A DNA stretch of 64,000 bases from Corynebacterium comes (lineage in GTDB: Bacteria > Actinomycetota > Actinomycetes > Mycobacteriales > Mycobacteriaceae): NCBI RefSeq assembly GCF_009734405.1, contig NZ_CP046453.1, positions 310,001 to 374,000 of the forward strand, in the 5' to 3' direction. The notes under the pieces were generated by a model. It saw nothing but the letters and a program-made list of their open reading frames with translations. It searched no databases and was not told the origin of the DNA. The stretch's first letter is position 1. Every line of letters begins with the position of its first letter. Of the stretch, positions 37,567-48,063 are shown piece after piece. The position numbers and the translations under genes were made by a program.

Positions 37567-38322
37567 ATGACTGTTAAAAACGCAGACCGTGACGCAATCG
37601 CTCACGGCGTAATCACTGAGAAGCCGCTGCGCGAGCGGCCGTCCTACCCGACCTGGGCCATCAAGCTGGTAATGGCCATCACCGGCCTGATCTTCGGACT
37701 GTATGTCCTGGTTCACATGGTCGGTAACCTGAAGATCTACATGCCCGACCACAACGGCGTCGCCGCCATCAACGAGTACGGAGAGTTCCTCCGCACCGTG
37801 GGTGCGCCGATCTTCCCGCGTGAATCCATCGTCTGGATCCTGCGAATCGTTCTCCTGGTCGCCCTGGTCCTGCACATCCACGGCGCTTTCACCCTGAGCG
37901 GTCGTTCCCGCGTTTCCCGCGGCAAGTTCAGCCGGACCGACCTGGTCGGTGGCCTCAACTCCTTCTCCAGCCGCACGATGCTGATCACCGGCATCATTCT
38001 GCTGCTGTTCGTGATCTTCCACCTTCTTGACCTGACCATGGGTGTCTCTCCGGCAGCCACGGATTCCTTCACTCACGGAGAGATCTACGCGAACATGATC
38101 GCCAGCTTCTCCCGCTGGTGGGTCGCCATCTTCTACATCCTCGCGATGGTGGTGCTGTTCCTGCACCTCTCCCACGGTATCTGGCTCGCGGTGTCCGATC
38201 TGGGCATCACCGGCAAGCGCTGGCGCAAGATTCTCCTCGTCGTCGCCTACCTGGTGCCGGCGATCGTAATGATCGGCAACATTGTGATGCCGCTGTCCAT
38301 CGCACTGGGCTGGCTCAGCTAG
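37567..38322 (+). CDS. sdhC: Succinate dehydrogenase membrane subunit
   Basis: The 251-residue membrane anchor has five hydrophobic segments and conserved histidines within or next to them (LVHMVGN, LHIHGAF, FHLLDLTM, LHLSHGIW) that suit the di-heme cytochrome b of the sdhCAB-type complex. It passes electrons from succinate oxidation to menaquinone. ATG 37567 is chosen over 37546 because GGAGGTGCC precedes it and the N-terminus MTVKNADRDAIAHG matches C. glutamicum SdhC. It is the first gene of sdhCAB. Confidence 0.95.
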   Translation: MTVKNADRDAIAHGVITEKPLRERPSYPTWAIKLVMAITGLIFGLYVLVHMVGNLKIYMPDHNGVAAINEYGEFLRTVGAPIFPRESIVWILRIVLLVALVLHIHGAFTLSGRSRVSRGKFSRTDLVGGLNSFSSRTMLITGIILLLFVIFHLLDLTMGVSPAATDSFTHGEIYANMIASFSRWWVAIFYILAMVVLFLHLSHGIWLAVSDLGITGKRWRKILLVVAYLVPAIVMIGNIVMPLSIALGWLS

Positions 38323-38348
38323 GTCCTGAAGGGAAGTTTGAGAAAAAT

Positions 38349-40357
<2,009 letters not shown>

Positions 40358-40358
<1 letters not shown>

Positions 40359-41107
40359 TGAAGCTGACACTTGAGATCTGGCGGCAGGCCGGACCGACCC
40401 AGGAGGGCGCCTTCGAGACCGTCGTGGTCCCGGACGCCGTGCCGCAGATGTCGATCCTGGAGCTGCTCGACCATGTGAACAATGGCCTGATCGAGCAGAA
40501 CAAGGAACCCTACATGTTCGCCTCGGACTGCCGTGAAGGCATCTGTGGCACCTGTGGCCTGATGGTCAACGGCCGCCCGCACGGTCCGGGCCAGAACACC
40601 CCGGCCTGCCAGCAGCGTCTGGTCGGTTTCAGTGAGGGCGACGTCGTCAAGTTGGAGCCGCTGCGCTCCGCTGCGTTCCCGGTCATCAAGGACATGGTCG
40701 TCGACCGTTCCTCCCTGGACCGCGTGATGCAGAAGGGTGGCTACATCTCCATCCACGCCGGCACCGCCCCGGATGCCGACACCCTGCACATGAACCATGA
40801 GGCTGCCGAGCTCGCCCTCGACCACGCCGCCTGCATCGGCTGTGGCGCCTGCGTCGCCGCCTGCCCGAACGGTGCTGCGCACCTGTTCACCGGTGCGAAG
40901 CTGGTCCACCTCTCCCTCATGCCCCTGGGCAAGGAGGAGCGCGGAAAGCGTGCCCGTCACATGGTTGACGAGCTCGAGACCAACTTCGGTCACTGCTCCC
41001 TCTTCGGTGAGTGCGCCGACGTCTGTCCGGCGGGCATCCCGCTGACGGCCGTCGCCGCTGTCACCAAGGAGCGCGCGCGTGCCGCCTTCCGCGGCAAGGA
41101 CGACTAA
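40358..41107 (+). CDS. sdhB: Succinate dehydrogenase iron-sulfur subunit
   Basis: The 249-residue subunit carries ligands for three Fe-S centres: CREGICGTCG plus a later CQQR for the [2Fe-2S] centre, CIGCGACVAACP and CSLFGECADVCP for the other two. It joins SdhA to the membrane subunit. It overlaps sdhA by 1 nt and so is translationally coupled. Confidence 0.95.
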
Positions 41108-41146
41108 GCTCGGTATTAACCGAGTATCGAGAGACGAAAGCGAGTA

Positions 41147-41530
41147 ATGGCTATGGCTTCCTCCAACTATGCGGTCGCGGATCAGGCTTCCGAGTCCTTC
41201 CCGGATTACGCACCCAAGCTGCACGATTCCTACATCGAGGGATATGAGCCCAACTCCCTGGGCGCACCGCACTCCTCCCTGGAGCGCTCCTCCACGTGGA
41301 TCGGCATGGGTCTGCTGCTCACCTCCCTGGCGGGCATCGGCATCATGATCTGGATCGCCGCCACTGTTATGTTCGGCCAGGGCGTGGGCCCCTCCGGGTA
41401 CGACACCACCCTGTACTTCATCATCGGCGTGGTCATCGCCGTGGTGCTGGGTGCGGCCGGTTTCGGCCTCATCTACCACGGTCGCCGTTACTACCGTGAG
41501 TACCGGGCGCTCACCGGCCGTCACAACTAG
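41147..41530 (+). CDS. Small membrane protein downstream of sdhB
   Basis: The 127-residue protein has a polar N-terminus of about 45 residues, two membrane segments (IGMGLLLTSLAGIGIMIWIA and one near residue 92) and a basic end (YHGRRYYREYRALTGRHN). A GAAAGCGAG ribosome site precedes ATG 41147; a second ATG two codons on is possible. It lies 39 nt after sdhB and before a terminator, so it is probably the last gene of the sdh operon. Function unknown; a role in complex II assembly is only inferred. Confidence 0.8.
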   Translation: MAMASSNYAVADQASESFPDYAPKLHDSYIEGYEPNSLGAPHSSLERSSTWIGMGLLLTSLAGIGIMIWIAATVMFGQGVGPSGYDTTLYFIIGVVIAVVLGAAGFGLIYHGRRYYREYRALTGRHN

Positions 41531-41558
41531 TCTGCGCAGCTGACGTCTTTCGGCCCCG

Positions 41559-41603
41559 GCTCCGTCCCCTCCTGCCTCGTGCGGGCAGGGGACGGAGCTT
41601 TTT
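41559..41603 (+). terminator. Terminator of the sdh operon
   Basis: A stem GCTCCGTCCCCT/AGGGGACGGAGC with an upper GC-rich extension is followed directly by five T. Confidence 0.9.
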
Positions 41604-41605
41604 CG

Positions 41606-41611
41606 TACTCT
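41606..41611 (+). promoter_or_regulatory. -10 box of the 29-aa peptide gene
   Basis: TACTCT begins 3 nt after the sdh terminator T-run and ends 7 nt before GTG 41619. Confidence 0.5.
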
Positions 41612-41618
41612 GGGAGAT

Positions 41619-41708
41619 GTGCGCCGAAACCTCATCATTGTCCTGATCACGTTGATCACGCTGCTCACCTCGATAAGTCTGGTGCAGTACGCCCTGGAAC
41701 TTCTGTGA
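41619..41708 (+). CDS. 29-residue single-span membrane peptide
   Basis: A GTG-started frame encodes two arginines (positions 2-3), then one uninterrupted hydrophobic stretch (NLIIVLITLITLLTSISLV) and a short end QYALELL. The positive N-terminus followed by a 19-residue span suits a small membrane peptide. The frame sits exactly 7 nt after a TANNNT box, as for other leaderless genes here, and stops 18-27 nt before the DUF445 gene, so the two may be expressed together. I know no family for it. Confidence 0.5.
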   Translation: MRRNLIIVLITLITLLTSISLVQYALELL

Positions 41709-41725
41709 CCGGCGAAGAGACCATA

Positions 41726-43051
41726 ATGGGGCCCATGGGTAAACACAGCCAGACCGCGCTTGTCGACGCCCGCCCCGTCCCCGGGCCCAGCCCCGACGTT
41801 GAGGCCGGGCGTCGCCGCGCGCTCCGCCGCCATAAGGCGTTCGTCACCGGGCTACTGGTCGTTGCGGCGATCATCTTCCTCGCGTGCAGCTGGTGGCAGT
41901 CGCAGCCGGGCGGGGCCCCGACGTGGGTCGGTTACGTCCGGGCCGCCGCAGAGGCGGGGATGATCGGTGGACTGGCGGACTGGTTCGCCGTGACCGCACT
42001 CTTCCGGCACCCCCTGCGGATCCCCATCCCGCACACTGCGATCATCCCGAAGAAGAAGGACCAGCTGGGGCAGGCTCTCTCGGGATTCGTGGGGGAGAAC
42101 TTCCTCAACGCCGAGCTGATCACGGAGAAGGTCCGGACCGCCAACATCCCGGAACGCCTGGGTGCCTGGCTTTCGCAGCAGAAGAACGCGGAGAAGGTTT
42201 CCAGGGAGGTCGGCCGTCTCACGGCCAACGCTGTCCGGGCGCTGGACCCGAAGGACGCGGAGGCGCTGATCCAGTCGCAGCTGATCGACAAACTCTCGGA
42301 GCCGCAGTGGGGGCCACCGGCAGGTCGGATTCTGACGGGCCTCATCGAGGACGGGCGTACCGAACCTGTGATCCAGGAGCTGGTGATCTGGGCGCACCGC
42401 AAGGTGCAGGGCATGGAGAGCACCGTTGTCGAGCTGATCGACGAACGCATGCCCACCTGGGCCCCGCAGTTCGCCAAGGAACTGGTGGGCGCTCGCGTCT
42501 ACAAGGAACTGGTGGGGTTCACGGCGGCCGTCGCAAATGATCCCTCACACGAGGCACGCAACGCCATCCGCCGATTCCTCCACGAACTCGCGGATGATCT
42601 GCAGAATGACCCGACGATGATCGCGCGCGTCGAGGGCATCAAGCACGACTTCATGGGCTCCACCCCCGTGCGGGGTGCGGCGGCGGCGATCTGGTCGAAT
42701 GCCTCGGCCTCGCTCATTGACGCCGCCACCGACGAGACCTCCCTGCTGCGCACGAAGATCACCGAGCTGTGCCTGACCTGGGGCAGCAACATCCAGACCG
42801 ACCCCGAGCTGCGTGCCAGCCTGGAACGCCGGATCACCAGCGGTGCGGCTTTCCTCGCCGACAACTACGCGGGTGAAGTCACGGCGATCATCTCCGAGAC
42901 GGTCGAACGGTGGGATGCTTCGGAGGCCAGTGACAAGATCGAGCTGATGGTGGGCAAGGATCTGCAGTTCATCCGCCTCAACGGCACGATTGTCGGTGCG
43001 CTTGCAGGACTTCTTATTTACACTGTGAATCACCTGCTCTTCGGAGCGTGA
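41726..43051 (+). CDS. DUF445 family membrane-associated protein
   Basis: The 441-residue protein (432 if ATG 41735 is used) begins with a hydrophobic segment (LLVVAAIIFLACSWW), followed by AAAEAGMIGGLADWFAVTALF and RHPLRIPIPHTAIIP, the DUF445 signature. A long helical region and a C-terminal membrane segment (GTIVGALAGLLIYTV) complete the usual layout. Function unknown. For 41726 a GAAGAG site precedes; for 41735 a CATAAT lies 7 nt upstream, so the start is undecided. Confidence 0.86.
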   Translation: MGPMGKHSQTALVDARPVPGPSPDVEAGRRRALRRHKAFVTGLLVVAAIIFLACSWWQSQPGGAPTWVGYVRAAAEAGMIGGLADWFAVTALFRHPLRIPIPHTAIIPKKKDQLGQALSGFVGENFLNAELITEKVRTANIPERLGAWLSQQKNAEKVSREVGRLTANAVRALDPKDAEALIQSQLIDKLSEPQWGPPAGRILTGLIEDGRTEPVIQELVIWAHRKVQGMESTVVELIDERMPTWAPQFAKELVGARVYKELVGFTAAVANDPSHEARNAIRRFLHELADDLQNDPTMIARVEGIKHDFMGSTPVRGAAAAIWSNASASLIDAATDETSLLRTKITELCLTWGSNIQTDPELRASLERRITSGAAFLADNYAGEVTAIISETVERWDASEASDKIELMVGKDLQFIRLNGTIVGALAGLLIYTVNHLLFGA

Positions 43052-43077
43052 CCCCTTGAATTCAGGAGTGAACGACA

Positions 43078-43785
43078 ATGACCACCCCGAATGACAACAC
43101 CACCCCGACCCCCGAGCAGAACAAATCTCTGCTGGATAATCTGAGGGAGCCGTTCCAGGCATGGGTGGCCGCGGGCTCCCGTGTGGGCGACCTGGTCGCC
43201 GATTTCGCCGGCCGGTTCCGGGAGGACCGTGAGAAGGCCGACCTGAGCTCCGGCGCCCACGCGAAGCCCAGCCCGGTCGAAGACGAGGAGTCCACCGCGA
43301 GCCGCTTCCGGGCTGCGGCCCAGGAGGCCCGCTCCGGGTTGTCTGCGGCGAAGAGCACCGAGGATTACAAGGCGGTGTCCGTCACCTTCGCGGGCCATGC
43401 GGAAGAGATCATCCGGGATCTGGCCGGTTCGGTGCGACGCGCGGCCGACCAGACGAAGGACTCATCCTCGGCCGAGGAAGCGAAGGGCGCCTTCAACCGG
43501 GCGGTCGCCTCGGTGAGGGAAACCTTCGAGGAGACGATCGAGCAGGCCCGTACCCGCCGCGCCGACGCAGGGGATGAACAGCGCGAGCAGTCCTTCATCG
43601 ACGAGCTCCGCGGCCGCCTCGACGACCTCATCAGCCGGGCAGGTTCGCTGGCGGGGCATGACGAGAAGGAGCGTTCCACGCCGACCGCACCCTCGACCAA
43701 CGGTGAGGGCGAGGTGCCGCATATGATTGACGGCGAGGTCATCAGTACCACCGAGGTACCCACCGACACCCAGAAGGACAGCTAG
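43078..43785 (+). CDS. Corynebacterial hypothetical protein, helical and charged
   Basis: The 235-residue soluble protein is rich in Ala, Glu, Arg and Asp. It has a helical middle (about residues 70-200) with repeated coiled-coil-like patterns such as FNRAVASVRETFEETIEQ and an acidic end. CAGGAG precedes ATG 43078, 26 nt after the DUF445 gene. I recall similar proteins only from corynebacteria, with no assigned function. It probably belongs to the DUF445 operon. Confidence 0.75.
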   Translation: MTTPNDNTTPTPEQNKSLLDNLREPFQAWVAAGSRVGDLVADFAGRFREDREKADLSSGAHAKPSPVEDEESTASRFRAAAQEARSGLSAAKSTEDYKAVSVTFAGHAEEIIRDLAGSVRRAADQTKDSSSAEEAKGAFNRAVASVRETFEETIEQARTRRADAGDEQREQSFIDELRGRLDDLISRAGSLAGHDEKERSTPTAPSTNGEGEVPHMIDGEVISTTEVPTDTQKDS

Positions 43786-43794
43786 AACTCCGTC

Positions 43795-44082
43795 ATGACT
43801 CTGATCGCCAGCTACATGCTCTTCGAACAGCTGCTGTTCGCCCTGATCGCCATCACCGGAGTGGTCGGCGCGTTTCTCGCACTGACCACACGCGATGACG
43901 CCTACCAGGCGGGAGACCGCCAGACGAAATGGATCTGGGTGGCCATCCTGATCGGTTCGGCCTTCGTCGTGGTCACGCGGGTGCCCTTCCTCTCCTGGGC
44001 CGGCATGGTCGCCATCGGCGTGTACTGGTTCGATGTGCGACCGCACCTGAAGTCGATCATCAACGGAAACTACAGCTGGTAG
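43795..44082 (+). CDS. DUF2516 membrane protein
   Basis: The 95-residue protein has two to three membrane segments and the pattern FALTTRDDAYxAGDRQTKWIW-like (here ALTTRDDAYQAGDRQTKWIW), followed by VYWFDVRPHL, which is the DUF2516 signature in actinobacteria. Start ATG 43795 lies 9 nt after the preceding stop. Function unknown; the gene lies before deoC in corynebacteria, and a DeoC-like gene follows here. Confidence 0.85.
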   Translation: MTLIASYMLFEQLLFALIAITGVVGAFLALTTRDDAYQAGDRQTKWIWVAILIGSAFVVVTRVPFLSWAGMVAIGVYWFDVRPHLKSIINGNYSW

Positions 44083-44087
44083 CTTCC

Positions 44088-44708
44088 ATGACCTCGGATC
44101 TGGCGTGGCTCAAGGGCCACGCCTTTCTCATGTGCGTGGGACCCGGGACCACACCCGGTGACGTCCCTGCGGCGGTGGCCGGCGCGCGCGACGCCGGGCT
44201 GGGTGGGATCGTGTTGTCGCCCTCCCACCTGGAGCTGGCCGGGGACACCGGCGGCCTCACGGTGGCCGTGGTGGTGGGTTTCCCCACCGGCCGCCACCAC
44301 AGCCTGGTGAAGGCGGCTGAGGCGCGGTTGGCGGTGCAGCAGGGGGCCGCGGAGGTGTGGCTGACCCCGGATCCGGGGGTGGCGGAGATGAACACACTTC
44401 TGGCCGAGTTCGTGGCCGTCCGGGAGGCGGTGCCGCACCCGGTCACGCTCGCCGTCATTCTGGAGACTCCCGCCCGCACACCCGCCGACGTCGCGGCGGT
44501 GGCGGAGGCCGCGCGGCTGGCCGGGGTCGACCGCCTCGTCACCGCGACGGGCTGGCTGGGGGAGGCGCCAGGGGCGTCAGCAAGCATGCCGCTGCCGCTG
44601 ACGGTGACCGGGGTGCGGGACCTCGACGGGGTGATCGCTGCGCTGGATTCCGGCGCGGACCGCGTCGGCGTCAGCTCTGTGTCTGCCGTGGGTCAGCCAC
44701 CTCGCTGA
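44088..44708 (+). CDS. DeoC-fold protein lacking the aldolase catalytic residues
   Basis: The 206-residue protein aligns along its length with deoxyribose-phosphate aldolase: GGIVLSPSHLEL (VCVNP strand), VVVGFPTG, VKAAEARLAVQQGAAEV, LAVILETPA, a TATGW loop and VTGVRDLDGVIAALDSGADRVGVSS. However, the Schiff-base lysine of KTSTGF is valine (LVTATGW), the aspartate of EIDMVIN is tryptophan (EVWLTPD), the second lysine before SGGIRD is absent (PLTVTGVRD) and the N-terminal DHTLL is gone. It is probably a non-aldolase or pseudoenzyme in the position where corynebacteria carry deoC. Its end overlaps the LmeA-like gene by 38 bp. Confidence 0.8.
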   Translation: MTSDLAWLKGHAFLMCVGPGTTPGDVPAAVAGARDAGLGGIVLSPSHLELAGDTGGLTVAVVVGFPTGRHHSLVKAAEARLAVQQGAAEVWLTPDPGVAEMNTLLAEFVAVREAVPHPVTLAVILETPARTPADVAAVAEAARLAGVDRLVTATGWLGEAPGASASMPLPLTVTGVRDLDGVIAALDSGADRVGVSSVSAVGQPPR

Positions 44709-45444
44709 GGGCGACGTTCTCGCCGCTCAGCCTGAGACGGGCCCCGCCGTCGATCACCTCGAACTCGTCGATGGTGAACTCGCCCGCCTGCTCCTTGACG
44801 CCTTCCTGAAGTCCCGCGGTGATGAGTCCGGTGACCTGGCCGGGGAGGTCGAAGCCGAGGAAAGAACCGCCGGAGGCCTCGAAGGTGAGCTGCCCGTCGA
44901 CCGGCGTGGGCCGGAGGTTGAGGACGGCGACACCGCTGTTGAACTCGATGTCCAGCGTGCCCTCGGCGGGGTTGGCGGTGACATCGGAAACCCCGATGAG
45001 GCCGCCGCCCCCGCCGGCCTCCATCGACTGCTGGATCGTGGCGAGCAGGAACTCCTCGGGCACTTCCGCGACGGTGATCATCCGGGCAGCGACGGGGTTG
45101 TCCCGGTCGGAGATGTCCAGATCGTTGAGGAAGACGTGGGCTCCGGGCTGGCCGAGAATCTCCTGGCCGGTGATCTGCAGGGTGGACGGGGTGGTGACCT
45201 CCACCTCCGGGACAACGCCGCGCACCGCGGACAGGATCAACGGCGTGGCTCCGAAGGAGATGGTGGGGTCCTCCGTCATGGTCACCCCGTCCTCCGCAGC
45301 CTGAGCCTCGAAGCTGGAGCGTAGCTCGTTGCCGATGAACCAGCGCAGGCCGAACTCCGCGACGAGCAGCACGATGAGCAGGGCCACGAGCAGGCCGACG
45401 ATGAACTTCCAGATGGTCGAGGAGGCAGAGCGCGCAGATGACAT
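44671..45444 (-). CDS. LmeA-like lipid-binding protein (DUF2993)
   Basis: The 257-residue protein has one N-terminal membrane anchor (IWKFIVGLLVALLIVLLVAE) and an extracytoplasmic domain with the DUF2993 pattern: TPLILSAVRGVVPEVEVTT, LNDLDISDRDNP and a FLGFDLPGQVTGLI segment. DUF2993 includes mycobacterial LmeA, which binds phospholipids and supports lipomannan maturation. It lies downstream of a methyltransferase gene on the same strand and converges with the DeoC-like gene with a 38-bp overlap. Confidence 0.84.
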   Translation of the reverse strand: MSSARSASSTIWKFIVGLLVALLIVLLVAEFGLRWFIGNELRSSFEAQAAEDGVTMTEDPTISFGATPLILSAVRGVVPEVEVTTPSTLQITGQEILGQPGAHVFLNDLDISDRDNPVAARMITVAEVPEEFLLATIQQSMEAGGGGGLIGVSDVTANPAEGTLDIEFNSGVAVLNLRPTPVDGQLTFEASGGSFLGFDLPGQVTGLITAGLQEGVKEQAGEFTIDEFEVIDGGARLRLSGENVALSEVADPRQTQS

Positions 45445-45464
45445 GCCGCCCAGTGTTCCGTAGA

Positions 45465-46277
45465 TCAGGCGCCCGGGGCAACCGCATCCCAGGGGACTGT
45501 CAGGATGTTGTCACGCAGATTCCGGCGGACGGGTTCGATGGGCCAGCCTTCGTCGAGGAGTTGTTGACGGGCGTTGCGCCAGCGCACCCGCGGGCCGTAG
45601 GGCTCCCATCCGGCGGCCCGGTTCCAGGCGTCGTCGGCGGCGCTGAGCAGGGCGTGGATGCGTTCGCCGGGGGTGTTGCGGTGGATGAGGACCTTCGGCA
45701 GACGCTCGGCCAGGTCGGAGGGGGCGGCCACATCGAAGGGGTCCCAGGCCAGGGTGAGGGAGACCGGGCCGTGCTCGTCGAGAAGCAGCCACGCGGCGCG
45801 CCGGCCGATCTCGTCGCAGGTGCCCTCGATGAACAGACCGCCGGGGGCGAGCCTGCGCAGCACCGACTCCCAGGCCTGCTCGACCTGGCCCACGTCATAC
45901 TGGCGCAGCACATTGAAGGCACGCACCAGCTGGGGGCGGTACCCGGCGAGCTCGAAGCCCCCGAGTTCGAAGCGCACGCCACCCTGGGGTGGGAGGACCC
46001 GCTCCGGGTCGATCTCCAGGCCCACGACCTCGATGTCGGGGCGCACGGTTCGCAGACGGGCGGCCCATTCCACGGTGGTGGTGTGGGAGGCGCCGTAGCC
46101 GACGTCGACAGCGAGGGGGGAGGGGGCGCCGAGAAGCAGCTCCCTGACGCGCGGATGATGCACCGCCCACCGGTCGGAGCGGCGCAGCCGGTTGTATCCG
46201 GTCGTGCCGCGGGTGATGACGCCGAAAGGCCGACCCCGTCCTTCCTCTGCGTGGAGGTTGTGTGCGTGATCGGCCAT
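45465..46277 (-). CDS. Class I SAM-dependent methyltransferase
   Basis: The 270-residue protein has the SAM-binding motif AVDVGYGASHTTT (motif I), an acidic GLEIDPERV (motif II) and LAPGGLFIEGTCDE (post-motif III). There is no signal peptide. The substrate is not recognisable. It lies 31 nt after the DUF2505 gene and 20 nt before the LmeA-like gene, so the three are probably cotranscribed. Confidence 0.8.
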   Translation of the reverse strand: MADHAHNLHAEEGRGRPFGVITRGTTGYNRLRRSDRWAVHHPRVRELLLGAPSPLAVDVGYGASHTTTVEWAARLRTVRPDIEVVGLEIDPERVLPPQGGVRFELGGFELAGYRPQLVRAFNVLRQYDVGQVEQAWESVLRRLAPGGLFIEGTCDEIGRRAAWLLLDEHGPVSLTLAWDPFDVAAPSDLAERLPKVLIHRNTPGERIHALLSAADDAWNRAAGWEPYGPRVRWRNARQQLLDEGWPIEPVRRNLRDNILTVPWDAVAPGA

Positions 46278-46308
46278 GAGGATGATGCAGTGGGAACCGG
46301 GAACGCGG

Positions 46309-46812
46309 TTAAGCGTTCTCGGAGATCCAGCGCTCGGTCAGTTCGCCTTCGGTCCTGAACAGGTCGCCCAGGGCGTCGGCGACCTTCGGCTCGATGGCCG
46401 GGCCCATGAACGGGATGTTCACGGAGACGTCGTTGATGTACGCGAGGGTGGTGGTGGAGTCGTCGCCGGAGATGTTGATCTCACCCTGGAAGTCGACCGG
46501 GGTGCCCTTCACATCGGCGGCGTAGGAGATGTGGGCGGCGTTGTCGGTCAGCGGACCGACGGTGACCGTGCGCTTGACCTTCAGCGCCTGGGAGATCATG
46601 GCGCGGACGGCCTCGGGGAGGATGTCCAGCGGCAGGACCTCGAAGAGGGTGACCACTGCGCCACCCTCGGTGGACTCGAAGGAGTTGACCTCGCCCGGTT
46701 CCGGGGAGAGGTGGTGTGCGATGAACGCCCAGTAGTCGGCGTTGGTCAGCGCGGCGTGGACTTTCTCGGCCGGCTGGTTGATGGTTACGGTGTTCTCACT
46801 GCGGGATGCCAT
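46309..46812 (-). CDS. DUF2505 protein
   Basis: The 167-residue protein matches the DUF2505 (START/SRPBCC-like) layout: an initial NTVTINQPAEKVHAALTNADYW, central KVKRTVTVGPL and a C-terminal amphipathic helix LGDLFRTEGELTERWI. The fold is a ligand-binding cavity; no ligand is known. ATG 46812 is set by a -10 box 7 nt upstream. It is divergent from murB with 24 bp between the start codons. Confidence 0.86.
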   Translation of the reverse strand: MASRSENTVTINQPAEKVHAALTNADYWAFIAHHLSPEPGEVNSFESTEGGAVVTLFEVLPLDILPEAVRAMISQALKVKRTVTVGPLTDNAAHISYAADVKGTPVDFQGEINISGDDSTTTLAYINDVSVNIPFMGPAIEPKVADALGDLFRTEGELTERWISENA

Positions 46813-46819
46813 GTTCTAC

Positions 46820-46825
46820 AGACTA
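46820..46825 (-). promoter_or_regulatory. -10 box of the DUF2505 gene
   Basis: TAGTCT on the minus strand lies 7 nt before ATG 46812 and overlaps the opposite -10 box of murB by 2 bp. Confidence 0.55.
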
Positions 46826-46829
46826 CCGT
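46824..46829 (+). promoter_or_regulatory. -10 box of murB
   Basis: TACCGT lies 7 nt before GTG 46837, so both divergent genes are probably leaderless. Confidence 0.55.
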
Positions 46830-46836
46830 TGAGTCC

Positions 46837-47967
46837 GTGACCGATTCATCTCTGACCCCGGACATTCGTACGCGTCTCGCGCAGATCGCGGATGTGACCC
46901 TCGATGAGCGCACGACGTTCGCCGAGCTGACCACCCTTCACCTGGGTGGACGCCCCCGACTCACCGTCCGGTGCGGCTCCACCTCCGCGGTCGCTGAGGT
47001 GGTGATGCTTCTCGACGCCGCCGGCATCCCCCTTCTCGTCGTCGGCGGCGGATCCAACCTCGTGGTCGCCGAAGGGGACCTCGATCTGGTGGCCGTCATA
47101 CTGGAGAACGACACGCTGGAGCTTGATCCGGCGAGCGGCCTGGTCCGCGCCGGTGCCGGTGCCGTCTGGGACGACGTCGTGGCGGCCACGGTGGAGGCGG
47201 GCCTGGGTGGCATCGAGTGCCTGTCCGGCATCCCCGGTTCGACCGGTGCCACCCCGGTGCAGAACGTCGGCGCCTACGGCGCGGAAATCGCGGACGTGCT
47301 CACCCGGGTGCTGCTGCTGGAGCGGGCCACCGGCGAGGTGTCGTGGGTGCCGGCCGCCGATCTGGAGCTGGCGTACCGCTACTCCAACCTCAAGTTCACC
47401 GGCCGGGGCGTCGTGTTGGCGATCGAGCTGCAGCTCAACCCGGACGGGCTCTCCGCGCCCCTGCGTTTCGGTGAGCTGGCCCGCCGCCTGGGTGCGACTG
47501 ATTCCGGCGGGCGACGCCCGGTGACGCAGGTCCGTGACACGGTCCTGGACCTGCGCCGCGGCAAGGGGATGGTGCTGGCGGAGGGCGACCACGACACCTG
47601 GTCGGCCGGTTCCTTCTTCACCAACCCTGTGGTCGACGTGGCCGTGGCCGACAGCGTTCAGGCGACCGTGCGCGCGGCCCGCGGTGACGAGGACGCCGAC
47701 CGTATGCCGCGCTTCCCCGCCGGGGAGGGGACGGTCAAGCTCTCGGCCGCGTGGCTGATCGACCGTGCCGGCTTCGCCAAGGGACATCCGGGCGAGGATG
47801 CACCGGCGCGCCTGTCCACCAGGCACACCCTCGCGCTGACCAACCGCGGCTCGGCGAGCACCTCCGATCTGGTCGCCCTGGCCAGGGAGGTCCGCGACGG
47901 GGTGCGCGGGCGCTTCGGCGTGACCCTGGTGCCCGAGCCGGTGTGGATCGGCGTGTCCATCGACTGA
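46837..47967 (+). CDS. murB: UDP-N-acetylenolpyruvoylglucosamine reductase
   Basis: The 376-residue FAD enzyme has the VVGGGSNLVVAEGD dinucleotide motif, the SGIPGSTGATPVQNVGAYGAE segment (given here in part), YRYSNLK and the catalytic SAGSFFTNP serine region. It reduces the enolpyruvyl ether of UDP-GlcNAc to make UDP-MurNAc for peptidoglycan. GTG 46837 follows a -10 box by 7 nt; earlier in-frame codons would read into the DUF2505 gene on the other strand. Confidence 0.93.
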   Translation: MTDSSLTPDIRTRLAQIADVTLDERTTFAELTTLHLGGRPRLTVRCGSTSAVAEVVMLLDAAGIPLLVVGGGSNLVVAEGDLDLVAVILENDTLELDPASGLVRAGAGAVWDDVVAATVEAGLGGIECLSGIPGSTGATPVQNVGAYGAEIADVLTRVLLLERATGEVSWVPAADLELAYRYSNLKFTGRGVVLAIELQLNPDGLSAPLRFGELARRLGATDSGGRRPVTQVRDTVLDLRRGKGMVLAEGDHDTWSAGSFFTNPVVDVAVADSVQATVRAARGDEDADRMPRFPAGEGTVKLSAAWLIDRAGFAKGHPGEDAPARLSTRHTLALTNRGSASTSDLVALAREVRDGVRGRFGVTLVPEPVWIGVSID

Positions 47968-47986
47968 TCTGGCCTGGGACGACACA

Positions 47987-48026
47987 TGACACCGTCCACC
48001 CCCTTATCTGGAGGTGGACGGTGTCA
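47987..48026. terminator. Bidirectional terminator between murB and fas
   Basis: Perfect 14-bp arms TGACACCGTCCACC/GGTGGACGGTGTCA enclose a 12-nt loop between the convergent genes. Confidence 0.85.
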
Positions 48027-48063
48027 CTTCACGTCAGGCAGCCGGCCCGAGCTGATCCGGGGC

